This document shows positions 34,624 through 43,131 of a DNA stretch of 64,000 nt, piece after piece. Origin of the DNA: Candidatus Omnitrophota bacterium (GTDB lineage Bacteria > Omnitrophota > Gorgyraeia > Zapsychrales > Zapsychraceae); the NCBI GenBank assembly GCA_020632495.1, contig JACKFL010000005.1:1116001-1180000 (forward strand). The letters run 5' to 3'. The position numbers and the translations under genes are program-made. Under the pieces are notes generated by a model. It was not told the origin of the DNA, did no database searches, and was given only the letters and a program-made list of their open reading frames with translations. Position 1 is the first letter of the stretch. Every line of letters begins with the position of its first letter.

Positions 34624-35742
34624 ATGGCCAGCGTTTATCAACAAGAGTGCGAAAAACTTTTTCAGCAGGCCGACATCCGCTTCAACGATACGCGTCCGGG
34701 TGACATAACGGTTCACGATCCGCGGTTTTACAAACTTTTCCTGCAGAACAGCCGTTTGGGCCTGGGCGAGTCGTACATGGACGGATGGTGGGATTGCGCC
34801 GACCTGGAGTTGATGTTCTTCAAACTCTTCACCTCGAATATCGACATCAGTTTCGATATGAAGAATCTGCCTTTCTATCTGGCCGCCCTGAAGGCCAAGA
34901 TCATTCCCATGGGGTCGAAGGAACGCTCGGCGTGCATCGGACCCAATCATTACGACAACGGCAATACGCTTTACCGGCTCATGCTCGGGCCCACCATGCA
35001 GTATTCGTGCGGCTACTGGAAGGACGCCGGGAACCTCGATGAGGCGCAAACGCATAAAATGGAGTTGATTTGCCGGAAACTGCAACTGCGGCCGGGCATG
35101 CGGGTCCTGGATGTCGGCTGCGGGTGGGGTTCATTGGCAAAATACATGGCCGAACACTACCAGGTCTCGGTCGTCGGCATTACCGTGTCGCAGGAACAAT
35201 TGGAATGGGGAAGACAGAATTGCGCGGGGTTGGCGGTCGACCTGCGGCTGCTGGACTATCGCGATGTCTCCGAACAGTTTGACCGAGTGGTGTCGGTGGG
35301 GATGATGGAACACGTCGGCGTCAAATATCACCGCGTTTATATGGAGAGCGTAAAAAGGTGTTTAAAAAAGGACGGCCTCTTCCTGCTGCACCATATCACG
35401 ACGAATCAGTCGAAGTGGTCCAATTTGTGGCTGGATAAGTATATCTTTCCCGGCGCCAAACCGCCGTCCATGCGGGAGATTGCCCGATCCTCCGAGGGTG
35501 TTTTTATCATCGAGGATGTCCATAATTTCGGCGCCGATTATCATCCGACCTTGATGGCGTGGTATGAAAACTTTTGCCGTCATTGGCCGGAGATCGCCGA
35601 CAAGTACAACCGGACATTCTATCGCATGTGGGAATACTACTTGTTAAGTGTCGCCGCCGGTTTTCGCGCGCGGGGGATCCAGTTGACCCAGACGGTCTTT
35701 TCCGTCGACGGCATTTTAGGCGGTTACCCGTCCGTCCGATAA
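34624..35742 (+). CDS. cfa: Cyclopropane-fatty-acyl-phospholipid synthase
   Basis: Adds a methylene from SAM across double bonds of membrane phospholipid acyl chains. Length 372 matches E. coli Cfa. The N-terminal lipid-binding part has GLGESYMDGWWDCADLELMF; NHYDNGNTLYRLMLGPTMQY precedes the SAM fold; motif I is VLDVGCGWGSLAKYMAEHY (about 160-178); SVGMMEHVGVKYH and the C-terminal FCRHWPEIADKYNRTFYRMW are family hallmarks. It makes the membrane more resistant to acid and stress. The preceding palindrome may influence its expression. Confidence 0.95.
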   Translation: MASVYQQECEKLFQQADIRFNDTRPGDITVHDPRFYKLFLQNSRLGLGESYMDGWWDCADLELMFFKLFTSNIDISFDMKNLPFYLAALKAKIIPMGSKERSACIGPNHYDNGNTLYRLMLGPTMQYSCGYWKDAGNLDEAQTHKMELICRKLQLRPGMRVLDVGCGWGSLAKYMAEHYQVSVVGITVSQEQLEWGRQNCAGLAVDLRLLDYRDVSEQFDRVVSVGMMEHVGVKYHRVYMESVKRCLKKDGLFLLHHITTNQSKWSNLWLDKYIFPGAKPPSMREIARSSEGVFIIEDVHNFGADYHPTLMAWYENFCRHWPEIADKYNRTFYRMWEYYLLSVAAGFRARGIQLTQTVFSVDGILGGYPSVR

Positions 35743-35781
35743 TAGTCGATGCGACCCACAACCTGTTCAGACAGACTTGCT

Positions 35782-36063
35782 ATGGCCGATTTAAAAAGCA
35801 AAAAGCTGATCGTCCTCAAGGGTTTCCTCTTCATGGCGATTGTCGCGGTGAGCGCCAGTCTGCTGTATGCACAAAGTCCCGCCCTTAAGACGGCGTTCCT
35901 GCTGACGCTCGTCATCTGGGCCTCGGCCCGTGCCTATTATTTCCTGTTTTACGTCCTCTACGAATATGTCGACCGGCGCTTCAAGTACGCCGGACTGTTT
36001 TCCCTGATCAAGGCGATCCGGCAGGGGCACTCATCCTCTCGCAAAGACCAGTCCCCGCGATAG
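35782..36063 (+). CDS. Small membrane protein of unknown function
   Basis: A 93-residue protein with two predicted helices (about 10-30 and 35-60) and a basic C-terminal tail ending near SSSRKDQSP. ATG 35782 starts MADLKSKKLIVLKG; an in-frame ATG at 35749 is less likely. It may be co-transcribed with cfa (39-base gap). No family recognised. Confidence 0.6.
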   Translation: MADLKSKKLIVLKGFLFMAIVAVSASLLYAQSPALKTAFLLTLVIWASARAYYFLFYVLYEYVDRRFKYAGLFSLIKAIRQGHSSSRKDQSPR

Positions 36064-36168
36064 CGTACGGTCCGTTCACCAAGATTGACGAATCTGCCGG
36101 GACGGGTAGAATGGGGAGGTGAATTTCGCTCACCATCTTCATTCAACCGTTCAACAGGAGTCGTTGTC

Positions 36169-37803
36169 ATGACCTTCTTGCGTCCCGGATTAATCCTCAT
36201 ACTAATGCTGACTGCGGCGCTGACCGCGCACGCGGCCGAACCGGCCGACAGCACCATCAAAAACGCGCTGGCGGATATCGCGCGTTTTGAACAACAGTCT
36301 CAGGGTCTCACGCCCGCGCGTGCTGCCAACGCCAAGCGGATCTTGCGTCTGCTCGAGGTGTCCCACGAGCGCCTGCAGTCATCAGCTCATCAATCCGACC
36401 CGTCCTGGCAGGAGGCCGACCAGCGCTTCACCGCATTAAAAACGCACCTGCAGCAATTGAGCGAACCGGGCAGCGCCGCACCGCCGGCGACCCCAACCGC
36501 GTCCGCACCGGTTGCGTCCACGCCGCCGCCCGCGGCAGCGTCCGCCGTGCCGGCCCTGGTGTCGGGCCAGCGCGTGCAGGTGAAAAAACTGATCCGCGAT
36601 ATCACCACCGCGCGCGAACGGCTGGGCGGTGACGGTCCGTCGCCGTTCCAGGACGCGCAGGAAGTCAGCGCCCGGCAAAAAGGATTGAAACAATTCGAAG
36701 AGGCGCTCACCCGTTATCCGCAGCTGGATGACCCCGACGTGCAGACCGCGCGCGCCGCCTATGAACAGCTGCGTCAGGCGCTGTCCGCCGAGTTCCAACG
36801 CGCGCGTGAACAACTCGCGCAGCTGGGGGATGCCCAGCAGCGGCTGGCCACCATCGAGGCCAACAGCCGCACGTATCCGGTACCCGCGGCGCTGACCGTG
36901 CCTTTCACGCAGACCGACGCGGCCGCATGGGCCGATGCCGCCGGCAAGGCGCGCACCGTGGCCGAACACAATCTCAAGGAACTGCAGGCCATCGCGCCGC
37001 TGGCGTATCTTCCCAACAATCCGGGAACCCCGCAGACCGGATCGCCGTATGACGCCCAAGACGTGGACCGCCTGCAGCGCAACAGTCAGGCCGCGCTGCA
37101 GCAGTTGCAGCAAGGCTATGAGCAAATGGCCGCCGACCTGACGTCGCGGTTGACGCAGATCGAGAACGACGTGCTGCCGCGTTTCCGCGTGGACCCGTCG
37201 GGCGAACGCGCCTGGATTTATCTGCAGAAGGAATCGGCTGCCGAGGCCGACCGGACATTCGCCGACGCCCTGGCGCAGGCCCGCTCCGCGGTCTTTCTCG
37301 AGCAGTCGCTCGGCCGCGACGCCTCCGCCGCCCAGGCGGTGATTACCAAGATCGAACAAGCGCGCCAAGCCTTCGCCGACAATCGGAGCGCCGCGCTGAG
37401 CGCCTCGCGGCTGCCGGAGGCGAAGTCCCGCAACAAGGAGATGCTGGCCATCGCCAAGAAGATCATCGAGAATCCCAAGTACGAATTCGGCGACTACGGT
37501 CCGATCGTGCTGACCACCGGCGAGGTGGTGGAACGCGAACGCAAGGACAGCGAGATCGAGATCGACGACGCGGACATCACGCTCAGCGGCGAGCTGAAGA
37601 TGTCCGGGACCCAGACCACCTGGACGTACAAGTGGAAGGAATTCAAGTTTGCCGTGCCGTTGAAGGAAGCCGGCTCCGACGACTGGCACGTGTGGTGGAT
37701 CACCGCGAAGAACTTCTCGTCGGGCGGTTCACGGACCCCGCTCAATACATGGGTGTCGGGTGAGGCCACCCAGGGCAATCTCATCCTGCGTAAAAATTTC
37801 TAA
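36169..37803 (+). CDS. Large secreted helical protein of unknown function
   Basis: A 544-residue protein. A signal peptide (about 1-21, ending AHAAE) is followed by mostly helical sequence rich in A, Q and R, with coiled-coil-like heptads (about 75-110, 165-250, 305-400). A proline/alanine-rich linker lies near 100-135. The last ~100 residues change to beta structure: EVVERERKDSEIEIDDADIT, TTWTYKWKEFKFAVPL, WHVWWITAK. It may be a periplasmic structural or carrier protein. ATG 36169 is chosen for the signal peptide and its CAGGAG RBS. Not recognised as a named family. Confidence 0.7.
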   Translation: MTFLRPGLILILMLTAALTAHAAEPADSTIKNALADIARFEQQSQGLTPARAANAKRILRLLEVSHERLQSSAHQSDPSWQEADQRFTALKTHLQQLSEPGSAAPPATPTASAPVASTPPPAAASAVPALVSGQRVQVKKLIRDITTARERLGGDGPSPFQDAQEVSARQKGLKQFEEALTRYPQLDDPDVQTARAAYEQLRQALSAEFQRAREQLAQLGDAQQRLATIEANSRTYPVPAALTVPFTQTDAAAWADAAGKARTVAEHNLKELQAIAPLAYLPNNPGTPQTGSPYDAQDVDRLQRNSQAALQQLQQGYEQMAADLTSRLTQIENDVLPRFRVDPSGERAWIYLQKESAAEADRTFADALAQARSAVFLEQSLGRDASAAQAVITKIEQARQAFADNRSAALSASRLPEAKSRNKEMLAIAKKIIENPKYEFGDYGPIVLTTGEVVERERKDSEIEIDDADITLSGELKMSGTQTTWTYKWKEFKFAVPLKEAGSDDWHVWWITAKNFSSGGSRTPLNTWVSGEATQGNLILRKNF

Positions 37804-37878
37804 GGCGCGCGGCGGCGCACGGTGCGATCCGGGGTTCGCGGCAGGTGTTTGCCGCAATCGGAAAGACGAGGGACCTGT

Positions 37879-38889
37879 ATGACCAAACAATTGCCGATCA
37901 TCTTTATTGCCGTCATCGCCGTCTCACTTGCCTGTCCCGCTGCCGCCCGCATTATACTGGGTGCCGGGATGCTGCAGAGTTTTCAGGACGATAAGGCGGA
38001 CCCGCAGTTTGTCTACGGGACCGAGCCCGCGGCCGGACGTATCGTACAGGAGGAAGACGGGCAGCGTTATTTTGAATTCCGCTACGGCGACACGCGGGAA
38101 GTTGAGCGTCCGCCGCACGCCGGTTACCGCATCGCGCTGTTCCCGGTCCACGTCACGGCGGGTTCGCAATTGACCTTCCGTTACCGTACCGATCACATCC
38201 GCGATCTGCGCCTGGCGTTGACACTGGCGAACCAGCGGCTCGGATTCCACCTGCAGCTGGAGCCGAGCGCCGAATGGAAAACACTCACCCTGCCGCTGGC
38301 CGAGAAGTACAATCATCCCATCGATGAGGCCGGCCCGGCGCTGGAATTATCCATCATTACCTTTGCGCCTTATCAACCCGGTGCGGAGTCTTCCTATCTT
38401 CAGCTCGACGATTTTCAACTGACCGAGTCCGGCGCGGAGGTGGACGCGGACGCGGTGCGGGCGCGGGTGGATGAGGAGCGGGACCAGCTGGCCAGGCTCG
38501 AACACCGTCTGCGGATCTATGCCGCGCGCATGTCGCAGGATTCTTACGCGGCGGGCGAAACGGTGGAAGTCGATTACGCGCTGATCAATTCATCGGACGA
38601 GGAACTGCCCGTGCCGAAGAATACGGATTATTCGCGGGAGTTTTATCTGGTGGGGGCGGTGCAGTCGTGGATCATCCCCGTCGACCCGGCCGGGCCGCGG
38701 CTGGCGGCGGGCGGGTCGATCGTACCGGTGGGCAAGGACCGCGTCGGTCCCGTCGAGGAGATCCCGCTCACCGGACGCTACACCAAGACGCTCGCGCCGG
38801 GGGAGTACGAGTGGCTCATCCAGTTCAAAAAAGTACGCAGTGAAGACGTGATCGACGAAGTCCGGTTGCCGTTTGCGGTGACCGAGTAA
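37879..38889 (+). CDS. Secreted two-domain beta protein
   Basis: A 336-residue exported protein with a signal peptide (about 1-23). Residues ~25-190 look like a carbohydrate-binding jelly roll: strand pairs such as QRYFEFRYGDTREVE and SQLTFRYRTDHIRDL, ending YLQLDDFQL. A helix (about 200-220) leads to an Ig-like domain (about 225-336: YAAGETVEVDYALINSSDEE through EVRLPFAV), similar to bacterial intracellular proteinase inhibitor-type folds. Substrate unknown. RBS GAGGGAC precedes the ATG. Confidence 0.65.
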   Translation: MTKQLPIIFIAVIAVSLACPAAARIILGAGMLQSFQDDKADPQFVYGTEPAAGRIVQEEDGQRYFEFRYGDTREVERPPHAGYRIALFPVHVTAGSQLTFRYRTDHIRDLRLALTLANQRLGFHLQLEPSAEWKTLTLPLAEKYNHPIDEAGPALELSIITFAPYQPGAESSYLQLDDFQLTESGAEVDADAVRARVDEERDQLARLEHRLRIYAARMSQDSYAAGETVEVDYALINSSDEELPVPKNTDYSREFYLVGAVQSWIIPVDPAGPRLAAGGSIVPVGKDRVGPVEEIPLTGRYTKTLAPGEYEWLIQFKKVRSEDVIDEVRLPFAVTE

Positions 38890-38911
38890 ACACAGGGCCG
38901 CGGACAACATT

Positions 38912-39256
38912 ATGAAAATCATTCTCAGAATCGTGTTGTATATCAGTCTCGCCTTTATCGGCGCGGCCGCGGGCGGTGCCGTCGGCGGGACGTTCTTTGT
39001 GGCGCCCGGCTCGGGGCTGGCCGGCGGGGCGATCGTGTTGACGTGGGTCCTGGCCGGCGCGCTGGTCATTCCGCTGACCGGATTGTATCTGTGCCGCCGC
39101 CTGGACGTGGGCGGCCTGCGGCGGGTCTGCCTGATCTGCGGCGCTATCGCCGCGGTGCTCGCCGGCCTGCTCACCTGGCGCGTCCGCCAATTGAAAGATT
39201 CCGCCGGCGCGCGGGAACAGCCGCCGGCCGGGCGGCCTACTTCTCCCGTGCGGTAA
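38912..39256 (+). CDS. Small glycine-rich membrane protein
   Basis: A 114-residue protein with three predicted helices (about 5-30, 40-60, 72-90). The first two are glycine/alanine rich (AFIGAAAGGAVGGTFFVAPG), typical of packed helices. The tail is proline rich and cytoplasmic. It follows the secreted two-domain gene by 22 bases and is probably in the same transcript. No family name. Confidence 0.6.
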   Translation: MKIILRIVLYISLAFIGAAAGGAVGGTFFVAPGSGLAGGAIVLTWVLAGALVIPLTGLYLCRRLDVGGLRRVCLICGAIAAVLAGLLTWRVRQLKDSAGAREQPPAGRPTSPVR

Positions 39257-39308
39257 GAGGCCGTTTGTCTGCCGGTTTCCGTGTCCTACTTTGCCCCCTT
39301 GTGTCCCC

Positions 39309-39336
39309 TTGACGCTTTCCGTTCGCCGCTTATACT
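39309..39336 (+). promoter_or_regulatory. Sigma-70-type promoter for the PEP-CTERM gene
   Basis: TTGACG (39309-39314) and TATACT (39331-39336) with a 16-base spacer, about 50 bases before the start codon. A good match to the housekeeping consensus, and not the sigma-54 type often seen before PEP-CTERM genes. Confidence 0.65.
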
Positions 39337-39386
39337 AATGGGCGTAAATCTGATTTAACGCCATAGAAGAGCGAAAGGACATAATC

Positions 39387-40034
39387 ATGAGAAAATTGAT
39401 GCTGGCACTGATCTTGGGCGGTCTCGTCCTCAGTGTCCCCAACCGGGCGGAGGCCGTGTTTATTGTCGATACCGGCACGCCTACCGGCGATACCCCGTGG
39501 TCGGCGTTCAATGCCTCCACCGCCACCGGGCATTTTCAATTCCTGGCCGGACAATTTACGACCACCAACGACTATGTGATCAACAGCCTGGAGGGGTACT
39601 TTTCCACGGCCACATTCATCGAGGCCGGACCGCTCGACGCGGTGCTGTATCTGGATAATGCCGGCAGCCTGGATATGGTCGGCGAACTCTTCCGGCAGAC
39701 GTTTTCCATCCCGCAAACCACTGATCCGGATGAAGTCTGGACCGGGGTGTACGGCATCAATCATAACCTCCTGGCCGGCACCTATTGGCTCGCCTTTGAG
39801 GCCCAGGACGGCGCTTCCAGCACGACCATGCGCAACGGTGCTCCCAGTCCCCTGGACGCCTATGCTTTTTACGAGGACACCGGCAGCGGCTACACGAATT
39901 TTGCGCTGGATATGGGTATCCGCATTGACGCGTCCCGGACCCCGGGCAGTGCCGCGGTCCCGGAGCCGATGACCATGCTGTTGTTCGGAACCGGCCTGGC
40001 CGGCGCCGCGTGGCGACGTAAATATATCGGATGA
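39387..40034 (+). CDS. PEP-CTERM sorting domain protein
   Basis: A 215-residue exported protein. A signal peptide (about 1-22) leads to a beta-sandwich domain (choice-of-anchor-like, with FTTTNDYVINSLEGYFSTAT). The C-terminus is VPEPMTMLLFGTGLAGAAWR and a basic end, the PEP-CTERM signal cut by exosortase for export with exopolysaccharide. No exosortase gene is in the window. It has its own promoter and terminator, so it is a single-gene unit. Confidence 0.92.
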   Translation: MRKLMLALILGGLVLSVPNRAEAVFIVDTGTPTGDTPWSAFNASTATGHFQFLAGQFTTTNDYVINSLEGYFSTATFIEAGPLDAVLYLDNAGSLDMVGELFRQTFSIPQTTDPDEVWTGVYGINHNLLAGTYWLAFEAQDGASSTTMRNGAPSPLDAYAFYEDTGSGYTNFALDMGIRIDASRTPGSAAVPEPMTMLLFGTGLAGAAWRRKYIG

Positions 40035-40066
40035 GAACGGATAGGGGGGGATGATCCCCGCCAAGA

Positions 40067-40096
40067 GGGCGCTCAGTCATGAGCGCCCTTTTTTTA
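40067..40096 (+). terminator. Rho-independent terminator after the PEP-CTERM gene
   Basis: AGGGCGCTC pairs perfectly with GAGCGCCCT around AGTCAT and is followed by a run of seven or more T. Confidence 0.92.
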
Positions 40097-40201
40097 TGGA
40101 GGAGTTGGTGTGTCCGGGGCGAAAATATCAATTTCCCGCGCGTGGGTGAAATGTTATCATAGGTCATAACCGACACTCAAATTGAGAAAGGACCTTACCG
40201 A

Positions 40202-40804
40202 ATGAAAAAAGCCGTTGTGTACGTTCTCTTTGCAACACTCCTGTTTCCGGTCTCCGTCAGCACGGCTGCGGACGCGCCCAACTTGTCGTCCTCATTGGCC
40301 AAGAATCTGTGGCGGCAGTGCCACATGTATTATGAAGACGGCATGGACGCCAAGGCCACCCGGGCCTGCGGCGAACTGCTCGCCTGGGCGGAGGAAAACA
40401 ATGAGGCCGCGCTGGCCCAGGAAACCGCCGGGATGGTCAAGGCGTTGAAGGAGCGGCAGCAGCCGGCCCCGGCCGCGCCGGCGCCCAAGGCCCCCAAGAA
40501 AAGCGAGCTGCAACCCGACCAGCCGCTGTGCGGCTATGCCGCGATTGAGGAGGTGCCCGATCATATCCTGCTTAAGACCGTCACCAAACTTCCGCCCGAG
40601 TTTATTGCGTGTGACAGCGACGCGGACTGCGTGGCGGCCACGGGATACTGCGGAGCCAAGGTCGCGGTAAGCAAGATGGCACAGGCATGCTTTGAATACC
40701 TGTCGACGGCGATGAATCAAAAGATAGGTTGTGGTGATACCCTGGACGAAATGCTCCCCTTCCGGCCCGTTTGTCACGAAAACCGCTGTTTAGCTCAATT
40801 TTAA
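40202..40804 (+). CDS. Cysteine-rich secreted protein, paralogue of the 51462 product
   Basis: A 200-residue exported protein. A signal peptide (about 1-22) leads to LSSSLAKNLWRQCHMYYEDG (about 28-47), a proline/alanine linker, then LCGYAAIEE, ADCVAATGYCGAKVAVSKM and a closing CHENRCLAQF. Seven to eight cysteines suggest disulfides. The protein at 51462-52058 shares every landmark, so they form a small family in this genome. The DxDCV...CG...K segment recurs in secreted proteins of unknown function. It begins well with a GAAAGGA RBS. Confidence 0.75.
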   Translation: MKKAVVYVLFATLLFPVSVSTAADAPNLSSSLAKNLWRQCHMYYEDGMDAKATRACGELLAWAEENNEAALAQETAGMVKALKERQQPAPAAPAPKAPKKSELQPDQPLCGYAAIEEVPDHILLKTVTKLPPEFIACDSDADCVAATGYCGAKVAVSKMAQACFEYLSTAMNQKIGCGDTLDEMLPFRPVCHENRCLAQF

Positions 40805-40830
40805 ATCAATGGGCCGCACCCATCGCGCAT

Positions 40831-40862
40831 CCGGATCCCGGAACGCCTCTACGGGGAACCGG
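40831..40862. repeat. REP-like hairpin (loop family copy 3)
   Basis: CCGGATCCCG and CGGGGAACCGG pair imperfectly around AACGCCTCTA. Ancestor or sister of the copy at 40959-40990. Confidence 0.65.
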
Positions 40863-40958
40863 CAATCTGAAGGGATATTATGAAAGAACTCCTGATATTA
40901 CGACATGCCAAGTCCAGTTGGGACAGCCAAGGTGAATGGGCGCAGCCCATTCAACGAC

Positions 40959-40990
40959 CCGGTTCCCCGAATGCCTCTACGGGGAACCGG
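40959..40990. repeat. REP-like hairpin (loop family copy 4)
   Basis: CCGGTTCCCCG (40959-40969) and CGGGGAACCGG (40980-40990) pair perfectly over 11 bp; loop AATGCCTCTA. The stem differs from copy 1 at several paired positions, yet pairing is kept. An 8-bp hairpin GAATGGGC/GCCCATTC lies just before it (about 40934-40952). Confidence 0.75.
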
Positions 40991-41007
40991 CAACCTGAAG
41001 GGAATTT

Positions 41008-41514
41008 ATGAAAGAACTCCTGGTATTACGACATGCCAAATCAAGCTGGGATAGCCCCACCCTTGACGACCACGATCGCCCCCTTAACAAACGCGGCCTG
41101 CGCGACGCGCCGCGCATGGGCGAGCTGATCAGAGAGAAGGGCTGCGTCCCCGATCATATTATCTGTTCGACCGCCGAACGCACGCGGCAGACCGTTCACT
41201 ATGTGTGCGAGGGCTGCAAGTTCGGCGGTGACGTCGAGTTTCTCGAGACTCTGTACGGGACGTCCACCGGGGCCTATATCCGGATTATCCGGGGTGTCGG
41301 CGATGACGTCGGCCGGCTTATGGTCGTCGGACACAACCCGACGCTGGAGGACCTCGTCTCTGAACTGAGCGGGGAAGATCACCATTTTCCCACCGCGGCC
41401 CTGGCCTACTTTCGGGTCTCCATCAAACATTGGCAAGATCTCTCACGGGAGTCCGAGGCGGAACTGGTGGACCTGTGGCGGCCGAAGGACTTGTGGGGGA
41501 AGGACGAGTCGTGA
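41008..41514 (+). CDS. sixA: SixA-type phosphohistidine phosphatase
   Basis: A 168-residue histidine-phosphatase-superfamily protein. LLVLRHAKSSWDSP at the start holds the catalytic RH pair (R7, H8); CSTAERTRQTV near 51-61 supplies the second arginine; VGHNPTLEDLV near 110 gives the second histidine. E. coli SixA dephosphorylates phosphohistidine in phosphotransfer proteins. Its first 48 bases are duplicated upstream. GTGA overlap with the next gene suggests co-translation. Confidence 0.9.
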   Translation: MKELLVLRHAKSSWDSPTLDDHDRPLNKRGLRDAPRMGELIREKGCVPDHIICSTAERTRQTVHYVCEGCKFGGDVEFLETLYGTSTGAYIRIIRGVGDDVGRLMVVGHNPTLEDLVSELSGEDHHFPTAALAYFRVSIKHWQDLSRESEAELVDLWRPKDLWGKDES

Positions 41515-42245
41515 ACTGCCGGGCGGTGCATTCATTGATGGTCGGCCTGGCGTTTGTGATTGCCGCCGCCTGTCCCGCGCTGGCGGCTGAGTCGAAGAAT
41601 TACGTGTATAAGGATTTTGACGTCCGCACGGACCGCGTGTTGGAGACGGAGCTCAAGAGCATCACCGTGGAGGACGACGGCACCACGCACGTCCATCACA
41701 CGATTCAGGGCGACGAAGAAAACCAGGATGAGGTCTACACCCTCGACGGCGGCCTGGCCACGCAGTCGTGGTCGGTCCGTGACGCGGCCGAATCCCTCAA
41801 CTACACCGGTATCCGCCGGGGCAACACGCTGTACCTGAAGGGCCGCTTGAAGAACGGCCCGGTGGAACGCGAACTCGCCGTGGACGCGGCGCCGGTCTGC
41901 AATCATCCCAAGGTCAACCTCAGCCGCTTTGCCTTGTCCGATCTTCAAAAAGGTGAGTGTTGGGGGATCCGCAAGTCCACCCTGGACGCCTATAAAATGA
42001 CCTTCAAGAAGCTCGGCGAGCAGACCATCGATTTTCAGGGCCGGCCGCTTGAGACCGTCAAGGTCCACTTTTCCCCCAAGAACATCGTCTTCGAGAAATT
42101 TTATCAGCAGACGTATTACTTCCGCAAATCCGACGGGCTGTTCATCAAAAGCGAACCCTTCAACGGCCGGGCGATGGAGCTGGTGACGGAGGAGGAGATG
42201 CGGACGGTCAAGTCGTCGAGTTCGGCGCTGAATCCTCCGCGATAA
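41511..42245 (+). CDS. Secreted protein of unknown function
   Basis: A 244-residue exported protein with a signal peptide (about 1-25, ending PALA). The rest is beta-rich: repeated edge strands such as ITVEDDGTTHVHHTI, TYYFRKSDGLFIKSEP and MELVTEEEM suggest a lipocalin- or LolA-like barrel, similar to outer-membrane-associated proteins, but I cannot name it. GTG 41511 is chosen for its overlap with the sixA stop and GGAAGGA upstream; an in-frame start at 41430 would lie inside sixA. Confidence 0.65.
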   Translation: MNCRAVHSLMVGLAFVIAAACPALAAESKNYVYKDFDVRTDRVLETELKSITVEDDGTTHVHHTIQGDEENQDEVYTLDGGLATQSWSVRDAAESLNYTGIRRGNTLYLKGRLKNGPVERELAVDAAPVCNHPKVNLSRFALSDLQKGECWGIRKSTLDAYKMTFKKLGEQTIDFQGRPLETVKVHFSPKNIVFEKFYQQTYYFRKSDGLFIKSEPFNGRAMELVTEEEMRTVKSSSSALNPPR

Positions 42246-42310
42246 CCGGCGGTTTCATCATTCGGTGATTCTGGTGATTGAATTTGTCCCCAGGATTCGA
42301 CGACTCGATA

Positions 42311-43003
42311 TTAAAGATCCCCCCCAAACCCGGCCTTACATCGCGTGCGCTGATGTCTGTGCATTTGCCGCCACAAACCGATTAACGTAATGGCCTGGTA
42401 CAGCGTCTGCGGCAGGGGGCCCAGCCGGCGGGCGAGGGATTCATCGATGCGGGTGAGACCGGCGCGGGCCTGGTCGGCGAAGATTCCGGCGGTCCCTTCA
42501 TTGACGAGGTGGTTGGCGGTCTTCAACTGTACGGGATAGGCCGTGCGGATCACCCGGCAGGTGATCACTTCCCCGCCGCCGCGGCGGCGCTTGGCGGCGA
42601 AACCGAACAGACGGCAAATCAACGGACGCAGCACGTAGATCGTGCAGCGGCCGCGGCCGTCACCGGCGAGGCTGCGCCGGTAAAAGATACAGCGGCCTTC
42701 CGCCGGACGGCGGCGCAGGGCGTTGAGCCACAGGTCTACGCGCCGGCGGCGCACCAGGACCGCGGCCAGCGGCAACATTTCCAGGACGGACGTCTCGGCG
42801 TAGACGTTTTCGCAGCAACGCCCGCAGCCGGGCGCGCAGCGTATCCCGGAGGCGGCCCGCAGTCCGGCCAGGCGGCGGTCCACCGTCTGGTAGAAAGCCG
42901 CCAATTGCAGGGCCGGGCGCCAGAACTTCGGTGGCAGGAGCCGCGCGCTGATCAACAACCGGATATTTCGCCACAGGGCGAGGAGATTGTCGGTGATCGT
43001 CAT
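42311..43003 (-). CDS. YkgJ-type cysteine cluster protein
   Basis: A 230-residue protein with CAPGCGRCCEN (C, C, CC) at about 58-68, followed by RCIFYRR, RCTIYVLRPLICRLFG and EVITCRV. This is the CxxxCxxCC...C cluster of the YkgJ/CxxCxxCC family, thought to bind zinc or Fe-S; function unknown. A start at 43003 is preferred because an upstream ATG (43033) lies inside the terminator of the next gene. Very GC-rich and arginine rich. Confidence 0.75.
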   Translation of the reverse strand: MTITDNLLALWRNIRLLISARLLPPKFWRPALQLAAFYQTVDRRLAGLRAASGIRCAPGCGRCCENVYAETSVLEMLPLAAVLVRRRRVDLWLNALRRRPAEGRCIFYRRSLAGDGRGRCTIYVLRPLICRLFGFAAKRRRGGGEVITCRVIRTAYPVQLKTANHLVNEGTAGIFADQARAGLTRIDESLARRLGPLPQTLYQAITLIGLWRQMHRHQRTRCKAGFGGDL

Positions 43004-43020
43004 TGTCGGGAACAGGGCAC

Positions 43021-43046
43021 AAAAAAAGCCCAACCGCGAACGGGCT
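43021..43046 (-). terminator. Intrinsic terminator on the minus strand
   Basis: Read on the minus strand, AGCCC and GGGCT form a stem with a 10-base loop and are followed by seven T. It ends the transcript of the flavoprotein gene at 43132-44310. Confidence 0.6.
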
Positions 43047-43131
43047 GGGATTGTTTGAAGAATTAATCTATTATACTCCGATTTCAGAAAAGCAATACGA
43101 AAATCAAGTCATGCGAATCCCTGCGCTGCCG

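Larger units (their letters stand above)
40806..41060. repeat. Two ~125-bp tandem units duplicating the sixA start
   Basis: Unit 1 (40806-40932) and unit 2 (40931-41060) each contain an ATGGGC hairpin, a REP-like hairpin, a GGCAA-CTGAAGGG leader and the first ~48 bases of sixA. Unit 1 has an ATG at 40880 and the sequence for LLILRHAKSSWDS, but the copy ends there. Unit 2 leads into the full gene. Confidence 0.85.

Noticed and set aside
36436..37689. A long minus-strand frame opposite the secreted helical protein
   Set aside because: No signal peptide, domain or RBS; the plus-strand frame has all of these.
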